From assembly GCA_037957365.1 (NCBI GenBank), contig JARHVA010000316.1:2324501-2388500 (forward strand): a DNA stretch of 64,000 bases, read 5' to 3'. Below the pieces are notes generated by a model. It was not told the DNA's origin. It saw nothing but the letters and a program-made list of their open reading frames with translations, and made no database searches. The DNA is from Torreya grandis. Its lineage: Eukaryota; Streptophyta; Pinopsida; Cupressales; Taxaceae. The first letter of the stretch is position 1, and each line of letters starts with the position of its first letter. The position numbers and the translations under genes were made by a program. This document shows, piece by piece, positions 47,779 to 60,239 of the stretch.

Positions 47779-48966
47779 TGTAGATAGGAATACAAAGCAA
47801 GTTAGTCAAACATTAGTCCATAAATCATGAAAAATGCATAAAGAACTAACTAACTAAGCCTATCTATTCTTATGGGAATTACAAAGGATAGAAAAAAACA
47901 AATGGAAGAAATCAAACATCATATTACCTTACCAAATGGATTCACCATACCCATATGGCTCAAAAGCATGTTCTCCCTTGATCAAGCATCCTTATCTTTG
48001 TCAACAAAGGTGGAAAACTCCTCCAATGTCTCAAGAACACTCCATAAAACCTAGGCTCATGATTCCAAATCGCTAAACTAGCCTATCAATGAATCTTTTA
48101 ACTAATTTTAATGATCTATTGCAAAGGATTATGGAGACAATTATGCATAATAACTTTGCATAAATCAAGCTTTTTTATTCATGTCCATGGCCTCTCTATT
48201 TATAAATTTTTGAGATTGGTCAGGATCAACCATGACCGTCCATCTCAAGATTGAGATGTGTGGCCATGGATAATCCTAATATTTGTAATTAAACTCATAA
48301 ATAGCCTCAAGATAAATAAGCATTAAAGAGGCATGAGAGGTATTAACTAGGCATGGGTGACCCATAATCTTGATATTTTATGCACTTATGGCTTGATGGA
48401 TGCCATCCCATAGATGATGTCATTAGGTGATTCAGATATTCAAAATCAATTTCTAATAATGAGATGTTCAAAAAGATCTATGGAATTCATACTTAAGCTC
48501 TTAAATTGGATTAATTAGCTTAAGTTTAATCAAGTTTAGTACAATTCTTTAGAAATTGGTGTATAAATCAAAATGGTCAAAAGTCATATTAATGGGTCAT
48601 AATTTGACTAAAGAGGAACTGGGAGGTGATGTTAGATGTGTTGGATCTGTATTTCCATTTAGGATGTTGCCGACACCAAATAACAAAGGTACGTGATGTG
48701 TACCACTAAATTAGAAGAAAAGAGTGATCTAGAGCACTAAATGGCAAAATTGTCATTTTGACTCGAAATGATCTAATCAAAGTTTGCTAACCCATAAAAT
48801 GCATTGCCCTACTTAGAGATACTTTGATCTAAACTGGCATTTTTAAGTGACAAGTTCAAACCATTTAGGATGTTTTATAGATTTTGACCTAAAATGTGCA
48901 TTTGAGTGCAATTTGAGTAAGATTGATAATTTCAACACAAACGGTGTTAGGAATTGGATGTCTACA
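47779..48966 (-). repeat. 5' LTR of the LARD-like element
   Basis: Partner of 39,763-40,958 with the same TGTAGA/TCTACA ends. The region just inside (minus-strand ttttagcacacctcggtggg) should hold the primer-binding site but does not match the initiator-Met sequence used by the other elements here. Confidence 0.9.
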
Positions 48967-48971
48967 ACTAG
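48967..48971. repeat. target-site duplication of the LTR element, right
   Basis: ACTAG, matching 39,758-39,762. Confidence 0.85.
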
Positions 48972-49669
48972 AACCCATACGTTGAAGATATCTAATACAT
49001 AATGTGTACCATTAATAATTTTTTTCTAATATGATATCTCATAAATATGAAAACTATATCAACATATGAAATAATAATGTTTAATTACAACATTATTTTG
49101 GCCAAAGTTTTCAACAATTAATGATCTCTAAGATCAGTCAATTTCATACACACCACTCAATTGGGTTACACCCCATCTTGCATTGATGGCACTAATTAAG
49201 TTAGTGTAATTTATCGACTACTTATTTAGGGTCATGAATGCGATATTTAATAAAAATATATAATAATATAAAAATCAATAGACTCATTCAAAATATTTAT
49301 CTTTTGCTAATAAAAATTATGCTAAGTATACAAATATCACATACATTCATTTAGTCCATAAAATGAAATGCAATGAATTCATAACATCTAGTTTATTACA
49401 AATAATAAATAGAATAAAAAAAATCCTCAATATAACATACCATCTGAGTAATGATTTATGTAGACTGTCAGTTACTTAAACCACAAATTAACTTATAATG
49501 TTATTTTTCCTTGAAACAATATTATATCATAGGATTATTTAATTGTTCATATTCCACATATAATAGCAGTCAAGTCTAAAAAGGTTTATTTTTAAAAATC
49601 TTAAATACTTTAACTTAATGCTTTTATACACACATTAAAATATATACATAAACATCATTTACACACTGT
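48972..49669. other. AT-rich spacer
   Basis: Nothing recognised. Confidence 0.35.
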
Positions 49670-49689
49670 TATGATAATAATACTATTTA

Positions 49690-49761
49690 TACATATACAC
49701 AATGTGTGTGTATGTATGATGTATGTGTGTATGTGTGTACTATTATATACATATATACTAT

Positions 49762-49792
<31 letters not shown>

Positions 49793-49847
49793 TATGTATA
49801 TGTATGTATATACATATCTTATATCCACATTGTGTGTGTGTAGTGTA

Positions 49848-49901
<54 letters not shown>

Positions 49902-49916
49902 TATATATATATATAT
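49690..49916. repeat. compound (GT)n/(TA)n microsatellite cluster
   Basis: Alternating TG, TA and TATG runs, with the longest pure tracts (TG)n at about 49,855-49,892 and (TA)n at about 49,895-49,916. The open frames across it are only low-complexity translation. Confidence 0.9.
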
Positions 49917-49919
49917 CAA

Positions 49920-50600
49920 CAAATATATATACTTATACTATTATAGTTATGATCTTTGCCACATTGGTTACATAGTCAACAAATTATAACTTATACTATT
50001 TATATGTCTATTTTTAGAATTCATAAGTATGAATTTAATAAGTATATATACTTTATTTTATACAATATACTCTTAATATGACACCCACTATCATTAGTCT
50101 TAGAGTATACTTTATACACTAAGTATACATCCAGCTAATAAACAAAGGCTCTATAACCCTTTATAAACTAGACAAATCCCACTGTACTTGTTTAAATGAA
50201 ATATATAGAATTTCATACATAGCCATCCATTTTACCAAATCAATTTAATCAAATATATCAATTCAATCAATTTAAAATTGTCATTCTAAATAAATACATA
50301 TAAGCAAATATAAACACACAACTGACTATACCCAACTCGGGTTTGCTATTATAACAACTACACATAGAAAACTATACCCAACTCAAGTTATCTATATAAC
50401 AACTCAAACTTGGCCAAATAAACTCTTCATATATAATACATATATAAAAATTCATACCCATTTAATTTATCATCTGTGTAATCTCTTATTTAAATTATAG
50501 ACCAAACCGAATATGACATAATAATACACAGTCAATCTAACAATTGTGTAACTCACATAAAGTGAATACAATGAAATATTAATTATCATATTCTAATTAA
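49920..50600. other. AT-rich spacer
   Basis: No gene or element recognised. Confidence 0.35.
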
Positions 50601-52790
50601 AATTAGTGTATATATGTCTATGCATACATCCAAGTGCACAAACAAACCATTCTCTTATCCTCCTACTTCATTTTACTCAATTCATTCACAACTTCTCCTC
50701 CTTTATCCTATTATCTGTATGTCATCTGTAATTTCCATCTCCATGTGCAACTTCATGTTGTGATAGTTATGGCACGACTACTTATTTTTGTGTTTCCTCA
50801 GTCCTGTGTTCTTCTTACCTTTATTCAAACTCAAGTGTGCCCTACATAGTTTGTTGTTCCTCTACTTCCCCAAGCATGGTTGTATCCATAGATTCCTTAT
50901 CTCATTCACCATAATCATTAGATTCAGTCTAATCTAGTGATTGTGCTTCACCTATCTGTTATTTTTGGACCAAATTCTTTCTTTTAGATTGTGATGAAGG
51001 CATGAGTGTCTACTTCTATTTCTTCACCCCCTAGGGTTAAGGTTGTTGAGATGGTTGAGCATGTTATGCACTACTTTGTTCTATAGGTGCACTAAAAGAA
51101 ACCATCCTTTCTTACACTATTTTCGATGGATTTATAGTCATATGTGTGCATGGTCACCTAGATAAAGTTTATGTAGGGCTATCTTTTGAAGATAAATCTA
51201 CTGCGTGTATAACAGATGATCTCACGGTTGGTTTTGTTTAAAAAAAATTACCTTCAACTTCTACCAAACTACTTTTTGTCCTACAGTATCAATAAGGATA
51301 GAAGCACGTGGTTGTGTGATATCAACCCAAAGGTCTTGCCTTACCTAATTTTTCACTTCGCAAGTGTGTACTAATTTATAAAATAAATTTTTTTCTCCTC
51401 CTCTGCATCATACACCTCGATTCTAATGTCTTCTAGCATTTATTGGATCACTTCTCATTCCTCTACCCCCAACTTAGGTAGGTCACACTTAACATCTATT
51501 CATAAAACCATGAGATGCTCAATCCATGACTTTGATTATCAATTTAGTTTATTTGGTGGAGGTGGTGAGGCTTTATGCACAGGTGATTTCCTCTTTCCTT
51601 TTTATTGATGTGTTAGAGCTGGTGGTTATGTGGGTTTTTATGTTTGTACTTGATCTTCTTGTTGTTATTACACCTACAGAGGGATGAATTTTGATGTAGG
51701 TACATACCTTGTAGTTAGGGATTTTACCAATAGACCTCAACCTTTGCTTCGACCATCAAAATCAAGAATGGCATTGGGGTGATAGTTGGGGTAGCCAACT
51801 CGTGTACCTTGATCTATATTGCATTGTGTAGTTTGGTAATTGATGCATGTTGACCTAGGTACTGCATGACATCCTAAGGAATCCTAGGATGTGATCCAAT
51901 TAATGCTATGGTTTCCATCCATCCTTCATTGAACTATCCTGATTATTTGTATTATTGACTTGTTTTAGTCCATGCAATGCTTGTAAAGGCATTACCAGGA
52001 CAAAAATTGATAGTTACATTTACTGGCCCTAGTCAAGACTTCCACTGTGTGAAACACAACGACAAAATTAAAAATTAATATTCAAAGGTTTGTGTAGTCC
52101 ACATTCAAGTAACTTTTCTATATTTATGGTAAGCTCGACTACCAAAAATTTAGGCCCATTGAAATCATTATACAACTTCATCATTTAGTAGGTAATGTCA
52201 ATGATGCCTCTTGTCATTTATTTTACATGCTTTATGGTTTGCCATAATCTTTTAGTAATACACTAGACCATGATGCATAATGAAGAATCCACAATTGAAT
52301 AAATAGGAGTTCCTCATCCTATCCTAGTGGTGTATTGTTCTCTAATATTTGAGTGAAGTGGTGACATTGTAGAGTTGTATGACATCAAATATTTTCCATA
52401 AGTGGGTAGGCCAGTTGCTCTTGACATTGAGTGTGCATTACTCCATATTGTAATGTCTTGAGATAAATGGATATCTCCCTAGTTTTATCAGCTTGGCAAT
52501 GTCATCATCACCTTATCTAACTGCCTGAATGTAGGTAACTTGAGTAACCATTTGGTGTCAAAGCCTCATAGTGGATGTTGTAGTGTTAATGTTCTTGGTT
52601 GTGCTACTCCTTAGGCCTCTTAAGTGAATAGAGTAGCTTATACCCCATCTATGAATTTGAATGGTTTTAGATCATTATATTTAATTTGTCAAATCCCTAG
52701 CGCTTTTCCCATTTCCTCCTTCTAGGCATCAGATATTTAAATAAATAGTTGACATCTATCTATGGATTGATGAATGAGAAGTGATGATGA
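50601..52790. other. unassigned stretch downstream of minus-strand gypsy pol
   Basis: It lies beyond the integrase end of the minus-strand element, so part may be that element's 3' region and LTR. No LTR partner or motif was identified. Confidence 0.3.
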
Positions 52791-52806
52791 TTAGTCTGAT
52801 AAATTA

Positions 52807-53010
52807 CACCTTGGTGTGAAATCTATTCTTACAAAGATAGTTGAGAGGCCAATCACAAAAGTCTCTTGTTAGATGGAGGATGTAATGTTTGATCATTGTC
52901 CATATCCTTCTCTTTTGTAGCTATTTAGCACCAAATTTCATGTCATCACCTCTTTTGAATGCATTGACTACATGCACATGAATGTTCTCTTTGCAATTAA
53001 TATTACATTC
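52807..53010 (-). pseudogene. coding-like segment after integrase, unknown protein
   Basis: Minus-strand translation gives a run of about 66 codons with one internal stop: FLECNINCKENIHVHVVNAF, then KRGDDMKFGAK, stop, LQKRRIWTMIKHYILHLTRD, then FCDWPLNYLCKNRFHTKV. The balanced composition and conserved-looking aromatic and Cys residues suggest former coding. It is downstream of integrase on the same strand, where some plant gypsy elements carry a third ORF. Family unknown. Confidence 0.35.
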
Positions 53011-53399
53011 TAGAAATCATCTTGATAGGGATGTTTGTTGCCTAGGATATTTGATTTAGTTCTGGGTAGTTATTACCAGTGAGTCACTATTTATTTCATT
53101 AATCAATTCATTTTATGCATCCACTTGTCATTTCTATTACCAAATTTACTTTAAAACTACTACGATCTATTGAGATGTCGTATCATTAATGGTCTGACCT
53201 AACCATTGGTCTTCTATCTATCGTACCTATCTTTTCACTACCTTCTTAGACTTAATTATAAACCTTGGTGTAGTTACAACCATCTGTCCTTGATGTATTA
53301 TTTTAGTAACATGGTCACATCCTATGATGATAACTAGTTCTAGTAGTTATGATGTATTGCATAGCAATGAGAACACTAAACAAGAATTCTAACCTATGA

Positions 53400-54850
53400 A
53401 AAAAAACCAAAAAACAACATTAAATAAAATCCTAACTACATGGTGCTACTCAATACCCACTCAATTTTTAGCAGGATGATAGAGATTAAATATGATATGG
53501 CTTAAGCCTACAACCATTGATTTACCCTAGTAATACAGTTCCCTATAAATCTTTTAGCACTATAGTACCCTTTGGTGATATTTGATGAATGATGTAAGGT
53601 CCTTTCCATCTTATGCATAACTTTCTTGTGAATGATTTCAATATTCTCTCGTAAATCAATATTGTTTAGTCCATGTAAAATTTCTTAGATTATAGATTGT
53701 GATCATGCCATGTTTTTTTACTTTGTTTATTGATTTTTTGCATCCATTGTTCTCTTAACCTATCTTCTTCCATCTTAGTACAACCTATCAATCACACCCT
53801 TAATGAGTCCAGATCCCCTAACCTCATGATCATTTTAATATTCATGTTGGATACAATGTATTCCATAAGCATTACTACATCGATTCCATATACTAATTAG
53901 ATGGGAGTGAGCCCAAGAGCTCACTTATAATGTGTGCAATAGGCCCATAGAATTGAAGGCATGTGATCCTCTTAATCATCTCTCTAGACATTTCAAAATT
54001 TTGTCAACATCTTACCCAAAACTTTATTGGATGTTTTTGCCTATCCATTGGACTATGAATGGTAAGTTTTGATTTTGTGGTGCGATATCATGAACTCTTC
54101 AATGAGAGTCTTAATATTGTTATTGAGAAAGTGTGTGCCTCTATCACTTACCATCTTAGCTAGACATCTGAACCTTGTGATAATGTTTTCTTATAAAAAT
54201 TTGGCAGCATCTTTTGCACCACAACTTAGAGTGGCAGTAGCTTCCACCCATTTTGTGAAATAGTCAGTCATAGTGATGACATATTTGGCATGACTTTGCT
54301 TACTTAGGGGAGCTACAGGTATGACAAAATCAATTCCCCATTGTTCAAAATGTTGTTCTACAAGCATAGGAACCAAACATATTTCATCTTGTTGATTGGG
54401 CTTACCCATTCTTTGACAAATGTCACAATGCTTAGCAACTCTATGCGCATCTTGAAAAAGTGTAGACCACCACAAAACACTCTGAAGTATTTTCCTAAAA
54501 ATGGCTTCTCCTATGAAGTGTCCTCCTATAATCCAATTGTGAGCTTCTTGAAGTAGTTGTCATCACTCATGTTCTAGATCTACTCTATGCAATATATCAT
54601 CTTTACCCAACTTATACAAGAATCCATTAATAAGCCTATATTGTATAGCTTTGGTAACCATCTATTTCTTGTCCCTCTCTATATAATGTGTTGGAAAAGT
54701 TCCTTGTTCCAAAAAAATTGTGATATCCTCCATGTTATTAGGAACTACAATAATCTTCAATAAATACACATCAAGAGATTCACTTTTTGAGCTCTTTTGG
54801 TTCTTCCCTGTCATGCAGTCAGCTAAGATGATCGAGACCCACATTCTCTA
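53400..54850 (-). pseudogene. Ty3/gypsy integrase, minus strand
   Basis: An open 94-residue segment (54,475-54,191) has KHCDICQRMGKPNQQDE (CXXC of the zinc-binding domain, with an upstream GGHF). It continues with EQHFEQWGIDFVIPVAP (first catalytic Asp) and YVITMTDYFTKWVEA. Farther on, MVSDRGTHFLN (second Asp, about 54,130) is readable. Near 53,560 is the C-terminal piece ITRVNQWL. Stops and shifts between pieces make it non-functional. It is in continuity with the RT and RNase H at higher coordinates. Confidence 0.82.
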
Positions 54851-54854
54851 ATCC

Positions 54855-55440
54855 TAGATTCACATTGATTCAAAATTGAAATTCTTAGAAGAGCATCAAC
54901 CACCTTGAGATACATCCCCCTAACATTGGTTTATTTACCAATTATCGTAATGCCTGGTGGTTTATGAAGAATTCAAAAGGAGTAGCCAATAAGTAATGCC
55001 TAAACTTTTGCAATACAAACACCATGGTGAGTGATTCTCTCTATGTGGTTGTGTAATTCTTTTTCATAGCTGAGATTTTACTAATTGTAAAATGTATAGG
55101 GTGGTCTAACCTACCTTCACTTGGATGTGTTAGAATAGTTCCTATTTCAGTGCCTGAAGCATCCACATGTACATGAAATGGATTTTTCCAGTCAAAAAAT
55201 ACCAATATGGGTTTTGTTACCAACCTCTTCTTTAACTCTATGAATGTTGTTTGACACTTTGGTGTCCATTTAAATTTGATGTCCTTGCATAGTAGATTAT
55301 CTGTAGATGTTGATATAGTTATATATCCTTTTATGAACTTCCTATAAGATTCAGTATGACCCAGAAAGGCGTGCACTTCATTTGAGTTTGTAAGACATGG
55401 CATTCCTACTATAACAACAATTTTAGTTGGATAAACCAAA
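54855..55440 (-). pseudogene. Ty3/gypsy RT connection and RNase H, minus strand
   Basis: The open frame 55,439-55,041 contains FLGHTESYRKFIKGYITI, FKWTPKCQTTFIELKKRLVT and the RNase H start FHVHVDASGTEIGTILTHPS. RNase H continues past a stop toward HQALRYLVNKPML near 54,945. It degrades the RNA template during reverse transcription. Same strand and order as the flanking RT and integrase. Confidence 0.85.
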
Positions 55441-56300
55441 ATTCCATCATTTCACACCACATGACCCAGCAAGACACTAAAAAGTGTAAATAATAGACAT
55501 TTTTTTAAATTTAAGGTGATGCATAAAGACTAACATCACTCTAGCATCAATCTTAGCTTTGACAAGCACTCTTTAAACAAAGAGAAAATTGACCAATCAT
55601 CTAGATATACCTCCAAGAAATCATGAATGGAGTTTTTTGAATGCATTTACCATAGCTCTAAAAAATACAAGTGCATTCTTTAAACCAGATAACATTACCT
55701 TGTCTGTAAACGATCCCCATTCATTAACAAGGTAGTTTTGGCCTGATCCTCTTTAACAATAAAATTTGGTGATACCCACTAAAACCATCCATAAAGGAAT
55801 ATAACTCATGTCCAATGATAGATTCAACTACTTTATCAATCAAAGGGATAGGAAATGGATCATTGACATAGGTGTCATTGAGTGTGTGGTAATCCCCACA
55901 GACCCGTATTTCTCTTATGTTCTTAGGTTGTACCACCATGGGGATCATCCATTCTACCTTTTCAACTGGATAAATAATTCCAACTTCTTGCATTCGATCC
56001 ATTTCAGCCTTTACTTTAGTTTTCATATTAGGATTGAGCCTATAGGGTCACTTTTTAATCAAACGTGCACATTATTTTAGCTTGATATGCATTTTTTACA
56101 GAGATTTATCTACACCTTTGACCTCCAAGAATTTACTTAGAAACACATCTTGGTAATCTCTTAATAGTTGTAGGGCTTTGGAGATATGTTCTTGTCCCCA
56201 GTTATCTCCCATTATTGCAAGCTTAGGGGCCACTTTTATCCCAATAGTTCCTTGAGTCTTTCACAATGGTTCTTGATATATCTTTCTTGATCCAATATTT
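55441..56300 (-). pseudogene. Ty3/gypsy reverse transcriptase with YLDDW box, minus strand
   Basis: The open frame 56,026-55,724 carries KVKAEMDRMQEVGIIYPVEK, WMIPMVVQPKNIREIRVCGD and ELYSFMDGFSGYHQILL. After a shift, EVYLDDWSIFSLF (55,610-55,575) holds the catalytic YLDD followed by W, and LNLKKCLLFTLFSVLLGHVV follows. The MDGFSGY and YLDDW forms separate it from the plus-strand lineages in copies A and B. Upstream (56,060-56,300), a decayed linker to protease is partly readable. Confidence 0.83.
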
Positions 56301-56929
56301 TTAATCTCATCATAATGCCATAGAGATGCCAAAACCACTATTAGAAAAGTAAATCCCTGAAATTGTCAGTTTATAGTGTGTCACATGATTTCTATCTTGT
56401 GGCATGTTAGCTACTATGTAATAGATCTCATGGGTAGCATGCATGGCGACATCAATATTGTCATGAAATGTGCTCTCCACATGGTTAATCTTGAAAATTT
56501 ATCGAGAGGATTTGCATTAAATGTCTAGTCTAGAGACACATGGATGTCAATGATTTATACTTAATTTTTTTCTAAACCTAATCACAAATGTAAAATGGAT
56601 AGATAAAATTTAAGGTAAGACATGTAAGCTACATTCCAAATATTTATGAGAAAATACTTAAAAGATTTTAATGTTTTACACAGGATAATGATCATTGCAT
56701 TGTGAACTTATGGCCTAGACATTTTGTGTATGTGCACACATGCACACACATTGCCCTTAATCATATCAAATGTATTTATATATTTAATGTCCATTATGGA
56801 AATGTGAAAATTATATGGTGTCTTTAATAATTGTGGTGGTCAAGATGCCTTTAAACTATGTCCCTGTGTGCTCCTACACAAATGACACCCACACATATTG
56901 CGTATTCTTTGCATTAGTGATAGATTTGA
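56301..56929. other. upstream part of minus-strand gypsy element, unreadable
   Basis: By position it should hold protease and the end of gag of the minus-strand element. No motif could be picked out. Confidence 0.25.
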
Positions 56930-57480
56930 CTATGCAAGTTCTCAAATCAAAATATCATGGAGGTTGTTTCATACACCATGCACTCCTTTATACTGTGATT
57001 ATTTAAGCGATTCATATATTAGTTATAAAAATCAAGTATTTATAATATAGATAAATTAATTTTAATCAGTTTGAATGATATATATTTATTATAAAGGTTT
57101 AATTATATATAAAATAGATTATATGTTTTTGGAAGTATTTTGTATCAAATATTTTAATAAACAGTACTTCTAAAAATATGTAATTTATTTATTATGTACT
57201 ATGAAAGCATCAATTTTTTATATGTAAAATAGTAAATAAATCTAGTTAATTTTTTTAAAATTGTAGCATAAAAGTATCTTGATTTGTAAATAATATGAAA
57301 ATAAAAGTTACAATCCGATAGTGCCAAATAACCTAAAATAATAAAATAAATGCAATCCAAAAAAATTGTAGCAAACCAATAATATCCTCAAACCCACACA
57401 CAACACATTTCTAGCCCTGAGGCCTATAGACAACATGGTTATGGGAAGTGACATGCAAACATAATTTTCTTGACAATTGT
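56930..57480 (+). repeat. third, diverged copy of the gypsy lineage-1 3' repeat
   Basis: Matches 4,510-5,000 and 14,920-15,380 in order and orientation ('cactcctttatactgtgatt', 'gatagtgccaaataacc', 'gggaagtgacatgcaaac'). It has the opposite orientation to the adjacent minus-strand pol, so it belongs to a different insertion. Confidence 0.5.
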
Positions 57481-58961
57481 GTTCCTTCTCATAGTTTACT
57501 CTATTGATCCTATTGATATATTTACATAACCCTTATCATGAGTTTATAGTGATTGTGACTCCATTATATGACTACAATCCATAACATGTGCATACCTTTC
57601 AGAATTTATTATTGGAAATGTGTTGTATAATTTTCATGATTTACATTCTACATGATTTACACTTATCTAGACTATACATATGAAATGGGGGGACCACCTT
57701 CCCAACTACATGGGGTGATATCCCTAGGTTACAATTCATGAAGGGCAATACGCCATTCATTCAAGGGGATAAGTATGGGTATCCCTTAATGGGGTTCAAG
57801 GTAGCACCTTAATTTTTTTGGAACCTTATGTGTGTGTTTTTGGGTGGTTTTAGTCTATGTTGTATATATCCCATGATGGTTTTGGCACCCATGATATTAT
57901 AATACCACTTTATGGTTTCCTATTGATGTGATTAAAGTATTAACATATGCATTAGGGTAAAGTATAACTTTGAACTAAGTTATTGTATTGTAAAATGGTT
58001 GAGTTAATATAATGAGGAAGAAGGTTAATATGATCAATTATTCTCATAAGGATTCACTAGGTGAAATCTTGTGTATTGTACAATCTTTGTAAATGCCATT
58101 TCTCTTATTTTATTTTTAACTTAATTATTGTGTTAGTACTGCTTCTCTTGTATTGGTTTATCGGTCTATTTTTTTAATTTATTTGGGTAAGACCTTTCTA
58201 AGTTATGATCTTCACTACTATATCTTTATGGACTAATGAATCAATGTTATGATAGATTCAATAATCTATGTTCTAAAATTTCTATATCTTGAGCCCACCT
58301 AGGGAAAATATCTCAGTAAATGCTCTCACATGGTACATATTTGGATACTATGATCAAATGATATTTGGTGATGTCTATATTCTAGATTACAATTATTTCA
58401 CTTGGCCCACATCTTTAGCCAACATAAGTTATAAAATATTAATGATGATGTTTATATCATTACCTCATATGGGAAATTTTTCTTCTTCTCATTACATGAA
58501 TCTCTCTATGTTTCATGTACTCCACTTATAGATATAGAGTGAGGGGAACCATATTCTATAATTCAATACTAATTATGTCTCGATATGTATAGTCTTCACA
58601 ATGATTGTTGGATTAAAATCCCATCACTTGATTACTCCAATATTCTAACTTTAATTTTTAGATGCCTAGTGACATATTGATTTATGTGTTACTTTAGGAT
58701 GTGGAGTCCCAACGCTTTAAGACATATAGGGTTCCAAATTCACTCCTCTTATTTAAACATCCTTCAAGGGAATGATGAACCCATAGGTATTTCTCTAAAT
58801 ATTGTGGACAAATGAGTGGTTTTACAAGTTTCACGGCTTATGATCATTTGATGTTCAAGAATATTCAGTCATAAGTATCCTTTATACACATTTATACTTT
58901 GAAATTCACACCTACACAATCTAATTCATGGCTGATCACACACCTCCAAGTGGGGAGAAAT
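57481..58961. other. unassigned stretch
   Basis: No gene recognised. The last bases before 58,962 (aagtggggagaaa) look like a polypurine tract, so this may be the 3' internal end of an element whose LTR is the next feature. Confidence 0.3.
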
Positions 58962-59760
58962 TGATACATGAGCATCCAAGTTCATGCATAATAATGCATC
59001 AACCAAAAACATGAGTAATTAGTTGATAATAAATTGTAGCAATGTTTTTTTTGTTATATTAGTCGCCAAAATATTGTCAAGCATTGTGATTCTTATTTGA
59101 GTTTCTACAAGTTTTGGTTCTTCATTGCACAGGTTATGGGATAAATTATGATTCATTTGAAAATATTGTGACAAGTTACAATATCATTATTGGGAAGACA
59201 TAAGGATCATCATGTAAAGGTTTTCATGGTAATCACTACTTTTAAATTGTTATGATTTCATGGGAATTTATTCAAGTGCACTTACTTTGAGCACATTTAT
59301 ATTGTGATATATTACCATAAGTAATTGTGTATATTTAATGATTGTAATGCTTCTTAATGTGTTGAGAATATTTAATATTTGTGGCCTTAGTGTTTTTTTT
59401 AAAAATAAATGGGCAGATTGCATCCTCTTTGATTGAAAAGGGATTTAATTCCAAATTAGTAAAAAATTAAAAGAGAGGTTGTGAGGAGTATTATGATAGA
59501 GATTTATGTGTAGATCTAGGAGAGGGTATTGGAGTTGAATCATTTGATTCACATTGCAGTGTTAGTTTATAGTTTGTAAGCCTATGGGTATTGGTGGAAT
59601 TGTATTGTATGTAATACTATATCATTGGAAATGAGTTTGATGTTGTGTAATCTCTCTTTTAAATCAATAATAAAAATCATTGTTATTGTATTTCCACTAT
59701 GTAATTTTGGGTTGTGTGATCGAATATATCTCTTAATTAAGACCTATACCTGTGATTACA
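58962..59760 (+). repeat. 5' LTR of gag-only gypsy element
   Basis: Direct repeat of 61,893-62,720, recognised from 'gcatcaac-aaaaacat-agta-ttagttgat' to 'attaca/actaca'. It starts TG, ends CA, and is followed six bases later by a primer-binding site. Confidence 0.65.
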
Positions 59761-59765
59761 TCATT

Positions 59766-59777
59766 TGGTATCTGAGA
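59766..59777 (+). promoter_or_regulatory. degenerate initiator-Met primer-binding site
   Basis: tggtatctgaga agrees with TGGTATCAGAGC at ten of twelve positions, just inside the 5' LTR. Confidence 0.55.
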
Positions 59778-60239
59778 AAGGAAAATAACTTTGGGATTGA
59801 GATATCTAGTTTGATGTTATCCATTATTTGTGAAGGTGGGTAGAGAATAGAGGATATTGAAAAAAGGTTTACATAGGATTGTGAGTGGTGCAGTAGTTGA
59901 ATGTTGTGAAAAGTTAGGATGTTGACAAAAAGAGTAAGGTGAGGGGGCAAAGTAATTAAGAATATGAGTGGAAGACTAGATGATATTTCATTAATTTTTG
60001 AATTATGTAGACAAGATTAGATATAGTAGAGGAATATAGAAGAATATGATTCATCTCAAGGGGTGATGTGAGCGATGTAGAGTTTGAATCACAAGATGAA
60101 GATGAATAAGGAGATCCATCACATGAAAATTTGTATGAGGGAGAAAAGAGGATTATTAAATCCATATCTAAAATTGGAAGAGGAACACAAATTAAGGTTT
60201 CATGTTTTACTAGAACATTGAACCCATAAGAGCTAATAG

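Larger units (their letters stand above)
39763..48966 (-). mobile_element. complete non-autonomous LTR retrotransposon (LARD-like)
   Basis: 9.2 kb with two long direct LTRs (1,196 and 1,188 bp by end-to-end count). Both have 6-bp inverted ends TGTAGA...TCTACA and are flanked by a perfect 5-bp duplication. A purine tract (minus-strand AAATAGGGGGAAAA) abuts the LTR at 40,958, setting the orientation to minus. The 6.8-kb interior has no RT, RNase H or integrase motif in any frame I read. The only substantial ORF is the repeat protein at 44,966-45,817. This matches the description of large retrotransposon derivatives, which depend on a partner element's enzymes. Confidence 0.88.

Noticed and set aside
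49671..49989. Cys/Val and Tyr/Ile-rich open frames
   Set aside because: Translation of (GT)n and (TA)n microsatellites, not coding.
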